From: an uncultured Clostridiaceae bacterium
GTDB taxonomy: Bacteria > Bacillota > Clostridia > Clostridiales > Oxobacteraceae
Assembly: GCA_937900065.1 (NCBI GenBank)
Contig: CALCDS010000042.1
Coordinates: 1-18,767 of the forward strand
DNA length: 18,767 nucleotides
Direction of reading: 5' to 3'
Of this stretch, positions 14,056-18,767 are shown piece after piece. Numbering within the stretch: the stretch's first letter is position 1; each line of letters opens with the position of its first letter. A model generated the notes under the pieces. That model had not been told where the DNA came from and searched no databases. It saw nothing but the letters and a program-made list of their open reading frames with translations. A program made the translations under genes and the position numbers.

Positions 14056-14580
14056 ATGGAAAATACGTCAAACGGAGGCAATATACTAAGGGATTGGATA
14101 TTTCCATTGATTGCAGCCGTGATCATAGCAATACTAGTAAACAGGACACTATTCTTTCTGGTAGAGGTTCCCAGCGGATCCATGTTCCCTGCCATAAAAG
14201 AGGGAGACAGGCTTTTGGTGACAAAGATATACAATCCCCAAAAGCTCAATAGAGGCGATATCGTGGTCTTTAAATCAAAAGAGCTTGGTATGACACTTGT
14301 CAAAAGGTTGATTGCACTGCCGGGAGATACTGTGGATATTAAAGATGACGGTACCTTGATCATAAATGGTGAAAAAAAGGATGAACCTTATGTAATACAA
14401 AAGGGACTTAAATCCGGACATTTTGAAATCCCTAAAAATTGTTACTTCTTCCTTGGAGATAACCGGAGGGATTCAAGCGATGCGCGTTACTGGAGGATGC
14501 CGTATATACAGGGAAGCGATATCATAGCAAAAGCGCAGTTCAGAGTATATCCATTTGGCAGAATCGGATTGATAAAATAA
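14056..14580 (+). CDS. lepB: Type I signal peptidase
   Basis: A 174-aa membrane-anchored serine protease that removes signal peptides from secreted proteins at the outer face of the membrane. A short cytosolic N-terminus is followed by one helix (about 13-35). The catalytic serine is S42 in VPSGSMFPAI and the lysine is K83 in LVKRLIALPGD; GDNRRDSSDAR (134-144) is the third signature. This is the small Gram-positive SipS type. I chose ATG 14056 with GAGGTG 9 nt upstream; a TTG start at 14014 would leave no leader after the promoter and has no ribosome site. It does not belong to the conserved origin block, and no secretion partners adjoin it. Confidence 0.95.
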   Translation: MENTSNGGNILRDWIFPLIAAVIIAILVNRTLFFLVEVPSGSMFPAIKEGDRLLVTKIYNPQKLNRGDIVVFKSKELGMTLVKRLIALPGDTVDIKDDGTLIINGEKKDEPYVIQKGLKSGHFEIPKNCYFFLGDNRRDSSDARYWRMPYIQGSDIIAKAQFRVYPFGRIGLIK

Positions 14581-14671
14581 CGTCCTTCCTTCATCTATCA
14601 GCAGCCTTGGTAAAAACCGCCATATGTATGCCTGCTTTTGATATGGTAAAATATACGGGGAGGGAAAATAG

Positions 14672-14971
14672 ATGGACGATCTCGATAGAATGGCAGCAGA
14701 AGCTAAAAAATATAACAAACGCAGTTTGGATAAAAAAAAGCATGAACTTCAAAAAAAAGTTGAAGAGTTTGAATTTAAGACTTTGCTTGATGCGGTTGAA
14801 TTTTTGTTTGAGCTTAGGGCCAAGAGAATAAAAACTCTCAAGGATGAAAAGCTTATAAAAATAATTGAAAATGTTTTGAGGAATGAACCCTTTGAGTATA
14901 GAGATGAAGATTACATATTGTCATCATATGCTGATGAACAATTAGACAATTCACCATGTAAAAAATGGTGA
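14672..14971 (+). CDS. Hypothetical 99-aa charged helical protein
   Basis: I do not recognise this protein. It is rich in Lys and Glu. Residues about 5-45 look like a long amphipathic, possibly coiled-coil helix (AAEAKKYNKRSLDKKKHELQ), followed by LLDAVEFLFELRAKRIK and an acidic C-terminus. There is no signal peptide, membrane helix or metal motif. Support for being real is the ideal GGGAGGG ribosome site 7 nt before ATG 14672, an extended -10 sequence TGG-TAAAAT at 14644-14652, and a bidirectional terminator downstream. A 7-bp inverted repeat overlaps the stop codon (14952-14971). Confidence 0.7.
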   Translation: MDDLDRMAAEAKKYNKRSLDKKKHELQKKVEEFEFKTLLDAVEFLFELRAKRIKTLKDEKLIKIIENVLRNEPFEYRDEDYILSSYADEQLDNSPCKKW

Positions 14972-15044
14972 TAAGACAAACTAGAAATTTAAAATGCCTT
15001 TGGCAAAAATATTGAGGCAGTTTGTTTTATTGAACTTTGCTACA

Positions 15045-15090
15045 CAAAAATGGAAAGCAAATATTAAGTTTTTGCTTTCCTCTTTTTTTT
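15045..15090. terminator. Bidirectional terminator between convergent genes
   Basis: GGAAAGCAAA (15052-15061) pairs perfectly with TTTGCTTTCC (15071-15080). A T-run follows on the plus strand (15083-15090), and on the minus strand the stem is followed by ATTTTTG. The stop codon of the minus-strand permease gene lies in the loop. A weaker stem for the plus-strand gene is ACAAACT/AGTTTGT at 14976-15025. Confidence 0.85.
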
Positions 15091-16224
15091 ATTTATCAGC
15101 TTGATCAATATCGTTTTGATAACAACTGTCGCTGGAATGGCAATCAGCATGCCCACTATACCCCAATAGCCTCCGAAAACCAATACCGACACTATAACCC
15201 ACAGCGGCTCAAGCCCAACCTTAGCTCCAACTATTTTAGGCTGTATTATATTGCCGTCTACCTGCTGGATTATTACGATCGTTATAAGAGTTATCAGCGC
15301 TTTGGGTATGCCCTGAAAAAGCGCAAGTATACAAGCGACGATACCTCCTATTAGCGAGCCAAAGTAAGGTATTAGATTAAGAAGTCCTATGGTGACACCC
15401 ATCAGTAAAAAGTATTTATGTCCGATAATCCTAAGCCCCAATGTCATAAGCACGCATACTATCAAAGCATCGATCAATGCTCCCGATATATAGCTGCTCA
15501 TCATTACGTTAAACTCCCGCATTTCATTAATAATCGGATCTCTCACACTTTCCTTGCTGTACAGAAGAAAAACTTCCTTTATGAAACCCAATATACGCTC
15601 CTTGTATTCCAACAAATAATAAGCAAGTACCATGGCGAGGAATACATTTAAAATGCCCTGTGTCAGGTTTCTTACAAAGCGTATGATATAATCCAACATC
15701 GCTGAAGAGATGGTGGTAAATTTAGATATGTAGTTCTGTATCGATGTGCTGCTTTGTATGCTGTTATAATCAACATCCATGCCAGCGGATTTCATCCAAT
15801 CCATAACCTTTTGGTAGTATGAGCTTATCACGCTCGAGTATCCGGGAAGATCTATATTAGTCAGTTGTATAAGGTTCTTCTGTATTCCTGGAACTACAAA
15901 ATTTATCACAAGCGATATTATACCTATTATAATAATATAAAAGAGAGCAATGCTTATTTCCCTCTTATATTTTGCTTTTTTAAAAAATTTTTCAAAAAAC
16001 ATGACAGGCCTGTTAAAAAGATAAGCAAGTATCACTCCAATGATCAAAGGTGTCAATATTTTCAGCAATTTTTGTATTGCTCTTATACCATAGCTTATGA
16101 TAGAATCAAAATTTTTTAATATAAAGTAGCTCGCAAAAACCGCTGACGAAATCACAAATGCATTTATCCATTGGCGGCCAATCTTTTTATTAAAAAATCC
16201 GTTCCATTTAGGCTCATTATTCAT
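15064..16224 (-). CDS. AI-2E/PerM-family permease
   Basis: A 386-aa polytopic membrane protein of the AI-2E (UPF0118/PerM) family. About eight hydrophobic segments are visible, two near the N-terminus (about 20-75), a third near 93-110, and the rest after a large soluble loop (about 115-185). The family core LLNLIPYFGSLIGGI and QQVDGNIIQPKIVGAKVGLEPLWV is present. Members include TqsA (AI-2), sodium/proton antiporters and B. subtilis YtvI; the substrate cannot be inferred. The ATG at 16224 has AGGAG at an unusually long 11-nt spacing. The upstream region is occupied by the dispersed repeat, whose TATTAT at 16257-16262 (minus strand) might serve as a -10 element. The C-terminus is strongly basic (KKKRKAK). 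Confidence 0.93.
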   Translation of the reverse strand: MNNEPKWNGFFNKKIGRQWINAFVISSAVFASYFILKNFDSIISYGIRAIQKLLKILTPLIIGVILAYLFNRPVMFFEKFFKKAKYKREISIALFYIIIIGIISLVINFVVPGIQKNLIQLTNIDLPGYSSVISSYYQKVMDWMKSAGMDVDYNSIQSSTSIQNYISKFTTISSAMLDYIIRFVRNLTQGILNVFLAMVLAYYLLEYKERILGFIKEVFLLYSKESVRDPIINEMREFNVMMSSYISGALIDALIVCVLMTLGLRIIGHKYFLLMGVTIGLLNLIPYFGSLIGGIVACILALFQGIPKALITLITIVIIQQVDGNIIQPKIVGAKVGLEPLWVIVSVLVFGGYWGIVGMLIAIPATVVIKTILIKLINKKKRKAKT

Positions 16225-16316
16225 ATTAAGTGCATCTCCTGATATATAGGTCGTCCATAATAAAATTAAAAAAATTAAGAGGAAACGACCATAGAAAACA
16301 GTCCAGTCAAGGCAAA

Positions 16317-16349
16317 GGAAATTTTTAATTTAACAGTGGACGAATTATA
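16317..16349 (-). repeat. 33-bp dispersed repeat, copy 2
   Basis: The reverse complement of this stretch matches 1096-1128 at 30 of 33 positions. Together with TCGTCCA at 16251-16257 its end TGGACGA (16337-16343) gives a 93-bp unit with inverted ends, 7 bp perfect and then partly matching for another 14 bp, like a tiny non-coding transposable element. No target duplication is obvious. Confidence 0.7.
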
Positions 16350-16461
16350 AGAATAACTTATTTTAATATATATAACTTTAACATAATAAGCCAAAGCTTT
16401 CAATTGAGAAACGCTTCTATTTTTAGAAATGAAAATAATGTTAAATAATGAGGATTTTTTA

Positions 16462-16513
16462 TGAAATATAAACTAAAGGCAGGTAACTTTACCTGCCTTT
16501 AGTTTATATTTCA
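16462..16513 (-). terminator. Very long perfect hairpin after SASP gene
   Basis: Two perfectly complementary 24-base arms (16462-16485 and 16490-16513) enclose a 4-base loop. It begins 5 nt after the stop codon of the SASP gene at 16518. The inner 11 bp is GC-containing (AAAGGCAGGTA) and the outer part is A/T-rich, so on the minus strand the core stem is followed by AGTTTATATTT, as in a terminator. Confidence 0.8.
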
Positions 16514-16517
16514 AACT

Positions 16518-16733
16518 TTATCTTAAATTCTCACCTAACTGGCTCTTTCCTGCCTCAACAAGCCTTTGGGTTATCCTTCCACCAATGCGGCCTGCATCCC
16601 TTGATTTAAGATCGGGATTGTAGTCTGCAAGCGCTATCCCAACTTCATTAGCAATTTCCTGCGTGAACTGCCTGCTTACTCCTCTACGATCAGAAGTATT
16701 GAAATCCTGCCTGTTTGCAATGTTAGCCGGCAT
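16518..16733 (-). CDS. Alpha/beta-type small acid-soluble spore protein
   Basis: A 71-aa forespore DNA-binding protein that coats and protects spore DNA and is degraded by the GPR protease at germination. The likely GPR site is around TQEIANEVG (24-32) and the second conserved DNA-binding block is GGRITQRLVE (51-60). It is a variant form: instead of the classic N-terminus it begins MPANIANRQDFNTSDRRGVS, and it carries DYNPDLKSRDAGR between the blocks. I chose ATG 16733 with GGGAGGG 6 nt upstream. Its leader has a 7-bp stem (16761-16767 with 16777-16783). It is a recent tandem duplicate of the SASP gene at 16928. Confidence 0.9.
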   Translation of the reverse strand: MPANIANRQDFNTSDRRGVSRQFTQEIANEVGIALADYNPDLKSRDAGRIGGRITQRLVEAGKSQLGENLR

Positions 16734-16875
16734 ACAATTCCCTCCCATTTTTATTGAGTTTGCAAGGTGACTTTACCCTTGCATTAATTATATTGCCCTC
16801 GTTATATTTAAATATAGCTAGTATATATTTGTAAGTTTGTATACTGTTTACATGAAAGATTTATACAGTGCAAAG

Positions 16876-16906
16876 TTAAAGGGCAGATAAAATACCTGCC
16901 CTTTAA
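16876..16906 (-). terminator. Terminator of the second SASP gene
   Basis: TTAAAGGGCAG (16876-16886) pairs perfectly with CTGCCCTTTAA (16896-16906), 22 nt after the stop codon at 16928. The stem closely resembles the core of the hairpin at 16462-16513. The following T-run is weak. Confidence 0.7.
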
Positions 16907-16927
16907 ATATATATATAATCTTATAAA

Positions 16928-17122
16928 CTACCTCAAGTTCTCACCCATTTGGCTCTTTCCTGCCTCAACAAGCCTCTGGGTTATCCTTCCACCTACACGA
17001 CCTGCATCCCTTGATCTAAGATCAGGATTGTAATCTGCAAGCTGGACTCCAACTTCTGTAGCAATTTCCTGTGTGAACTTTTTGCTTACTCCCCTACGAT
17101 CAGAAGTATTATAATCTGGCAT
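16928..17122 (-). CDS. Alpha/beta-type small acid-soluble spore protein
   Basis: A 64-aa spore DNA-protecting protein, nearly identical to its neighbour from NTSDRRGVS onward. TQEIATEVG (18-26) is the likely protease-cleavage block and GGRITQRLVE (44-53) the DNA-binding block. It lacks seven N-terminal residues of the other copy. ATG 17122 follows AGGAGGTGAT, one of the best ribosome sites in the window, 6 nt upstream, which suits very high expression in the forespore. SASP genes are normally sigma-G dependent; the AT-rich upstream region has a CATACT hexamer but no convincing sigma-G pair. It has its own leader and hairpin, so the two copies seem to be separate units. Confidence 0.9.
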   Translation of the reverse strand: MPDYNTSDRRGVSKKFTQEIATEVGVQLADYNPDLRSRDAGRVGGRITQRLVEAGKSQMGENLR

Positions 17123-17320
17123 GTGTATCACCTCCTTTCGAGAGTATGTAGTATAAGTTGTATAATCAATATATGTTCAAGGAGGTTGCATATTTTGTTA
17201 TATTTATTATGTCCAATATAGTGCCGCCTATAGCCTGTATATTTTAGAATCATAGGAACATTATAATATTTTATGAACTATGTATACATTTTTGTTTTTA
17301 TATTCCAAAAAATTAAAAGT

Positions 17321-18475
17321 CTATAAATTATTATGCTCCCTTTTATAAGGATTCGGGCCTATATATTGGTAATAATAGCAAAGTATCCTGCCGTTATAAA
17401 GCTTCCTGTTCTTGTCGGCTTTTTTGCCAAAAAGTTTCTGAAAATCAGGATGAGATGTCAATATAAAATATGACCATGTGTCCATGCTCATAAAAACCTT
17501 GCCCATATCTTTGTAAAGCTTTTCAATTTCTCTCAATTCACCTAAACGTTTAGCATATGGAGGATTGCAGATAATACAGCCGTATTCTTTGCCTGACCTA
17601 AGTTCTGATACCGGACGCCTTTGAAAAAAAATATTGTTTTCAAGTCCAAAGAGTTTGACATTATGCCTTGCACTTCGAAGCACTTCACCATCTATATCGG
17701 ATCCGAACACTTTAAAATCAGCATCACAATCAAGCAGATCCATGGCTTCTTCCCTTGCTTGATTCCATACGTTTTCAGGTATCAAGGGCCAATTTTCGGA
17801 TACGAACTCTCTTTTCATGCCAGGAGCCATGTTAAGCCCTATCATCGCAGCTTCTATAGGTATCGTACCTGAACCGCAAAGAGGGTCTATAAGCTCTCTA
17901 TCAGGCTTCCATTTGCTTATAAGCACCAGACCTGCAGCCAGAGTTTCTTTTATAGGAGCTTCATTGTTCAGTTTTCTGTATCCTCTTTTGTGAAGGCCGC
18001 AACCGCTTGTATCGATCGATATGGTCGCCCTGTCTTTCAGGAACGATACATGTATAGGATACAATGGACCGGTTTCTTTGAACCATTCCGTATTATATCT
18101 TTGCTTCATCTTTTCAACAGCTGCTTTTTTAACAATAGCCTGTATATCAGATAAACTAAACAGTTTAGATCTCACCGACTTGGCTTTTGAAACCGGGAAA
18201 CTGCCGTCTTTGGGAATATAGTCTGCCCATCTAAGGGCCTTTGTGTTTTCAAAAAGCTCTTCAAAGCTTTTTGCATCAAATTCTCCAACTTTAAGAAACA
18301 CCCTCTCCGCAGTTCTAAGCCATAGATTGCACCTAGCTACTGCAAGCTCATCAGCAGTAAATGTAACCTTCCCATTGTCAACAACCAAGTCGTCATATCC
18401 TAGATTTCTAATTTCATTTGCTAAAATCGACTCAAGCCCAAATGCAGATGTTGCTATTATCTCAAGCTTTGACAT
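17321..18475 (-). CDS. THUMP-domain rRNA methyltransferase, RlmL/YpsC type
   Basis: A 384-aa class I SAM methyltransferase with an N-terminal THUMP RNA-binding domain (about 40-160), of the COG0116 family containing E. coli RlmL (m2G2445 of 23S rRNA) and B. subtilis YpsC. Motif I is DPLCGSGT (197-204), SDID (259-262) is the SAM-ribose region and NPPY (304-307) the catalytic motif. It lacks the second RlmK methyltransferase of the E. coli fusion, as usual in Firmicutes. I chose ATG 18475 (MSKLEII) because GAGGTG lies just upstream; the in-frame ATG at 18493 has no ribosome site. A weak TTGACC-19-TATGAA pair (18523-18493) could be its promoter; read-through from the tRNA is also possible. Confidence 0.93.
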   Translation of the reverse strand: MSKLEIIATSAFGLESILANEIRNLGYDDLVVDNGKVTFTADELAVARCNLWLRTAERVFLKVGEFDAKSFEELFENTKALRWADYIPKDGSFPVSKAKSVRSKLFSLSDIQAIVKKAAVEKMKQRYNTEWFKETGPLYPIHVSFLKDRATISIDTSGCGLHKRGYRKLNNEAPIKETLAAGLVLISKWKPDRELIDPLCGSGTIPIEAAMIGLNMAPGMKREFVSENWPLIPENVWNQAREEAMDLLDCDADFKVFGSDIDGEVLRSARHNVKLFGLENNIFFQRRPVSELRSGKEYGCIICNPPYAKRLGELREIEKLYKDMGKVFMSMDTWSYFILTSHPDFQKLFGKKADKNRKLYNGRILCYYYQYIGPNPYKREHNNL

Positions 18476-18607
18476 ATACACCTCGCCCACCATTCATAAT
18501 CTATGTAATTAGATTTTGGTCAATTCAATTTTTTTAAACATTTTTCAAGCCGGTTTCCCGATAATATGGAAACAGCCATGCACAATTCATATGCATAGCT
18601 GCTTTTA

Positions 18608-18683
18608 TGGTGAGCCACCGGGGAATCGAACCCCGGACACCATGATTAAAAGTCATGTGCTCTACCAACTGAGCTAGTGGCTC
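18608..18683 (-). tRNA. tRNA-Lys (UUU)
   Basis: The minus strand folds into a full cloverleaf of 76 nt. The acceptor stem is GAGCCAC/GTGGCTC, the anticodon stem CATGA/TCATG with loop CTTTTAA (anticodon TTT at 18650-18648), the T arm contains GGTTCGATTCC, and the 3' CCA is encoded (18610-18608). Downstream a 10-bp hairpin with one G-U pair (18602-18573 region) may serve as terminator or processing signal. No other tRNA follows inside the window. Confidence 0.98.
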
Positions 18684-18720
18684 ATATCTATAAAGACTGT
18701 TGCCTTGACACAACTTTCTT

Positions 18721-18749
18721 ATAATATCACATCTCTTTAATTATGTCAA
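18721..18749 (-). promoter_or_regulatory. Strong sigma-A promoter of tRNA-Lys
   Basis: On the minus strand TTGACA (18749-18744), a 17-nt spacer and TATTAT (18726-18721) match the sigma-A consensus almost perfectly, about 38 nt before the tRNA 5' end, as expected for a stable RNA gene. Confidence 0.85.
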
Positions 18750-18767
18750 CGTTACGACATAAAAAGG

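Noticed and set aside
16734..16860. Possible sigma-G promoter of the SASP gene
   Set aside because: A GCTATA-17-CAATATA arrangement can be picked out, but it matches the sigma-G consensus poorly, and a similar search before the other SASP gene gives nothing better.
1..18767. CRISPR array, prophage, toxin-antitoxin or defence system
   Set aside because: No regularly spaced direct repeats, no integrase, transposase or nuclease genes, and no paired small genes typical of toxin-antitoxin modules were seen.

Overview
The window looks like chromosomal core DNA of an AT-rich, endospore-forming member of the Clostridia (Firmicutes). Evidence for this is two alpha/beta-type small acid-soluble spore proteins, a Gin/CsfB-type sigma-G inhibitor, an AbrB regulator with the clostridial Cys-rich tail, an 8-Cys ferredoxin, strong AGGAGG-type ribosome binding sites and sigma-A-like promoters. 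I cannot name a genus. The gene order gin - speA/yaaO - tmk - darA/yaaQ - holB - ricT/yaaT - trmN6/yabB - rsmI ... abrB matches the origin-proximal block of Bacillus subtilis. A perfect 16-bp ParB-type parS palindrome at 147-162 supports a position close to the replication origin.

Layout. 1-350: no gene; parS and the terminator of the next gene. 351-836 (-): membrane protein resembling DUF6106. 837-1310: promoters and a 33-bp dispersed repeat. 1311-1559 (+): abrB. 2014-3237 (+): CDF metal exporter with an extended C-terminus. 3324-10353 (-): the conserved housekeeping block, divided by terminators and promoters into at least five units: rsmI+trmN6, ferredoxin, holB+ricT, speA+tmk+darA, and gin. 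10710-11873 (+): M20 amidohydrolase, which meets a second small membrane protein (11870-12382, -) tail to tail. 12721-13842 (+): duplicated P-loop ATPase. 14056-14580 (+): signal peptidase I. 14672-14971 (+): unknown 99-aa protein. 15064-16224 (-): AI-2E/PerM-type permease, separated from the previous gene by a bidirectional terminator. 16225-16517: second copy of the dispersed repeat and a very long hairpin. 16518-17122: tandem duplicated SASP genes. 17321-18475 (-): THUMP rRNA methyltransferase. 18608-18683 (-): tRNA-Lys(UUU) with its own promoter.

Functionally the block combines replication (holB, tmk), ribosome and tRNA modification (rsmI, trmN6, RlmL-like), RNA processing (ricT), c-di-AMP sensing (darA), polyamine synthesis (speA) and sporulation control (abrB, gin, SASPs). 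I see no phage, CRISPR, toxin-antitoxin or biosynthetic cluster and no convincing new multigene system. The less ordinary items are the parS site inside a larger palindrome, the duplicated ATPase with a ruined second Walker A motif, a pair of look-alike small membrane proteins, a separately controlled ferredoxin inserted into the conserved block, and a short inverted-repeat element present twice.
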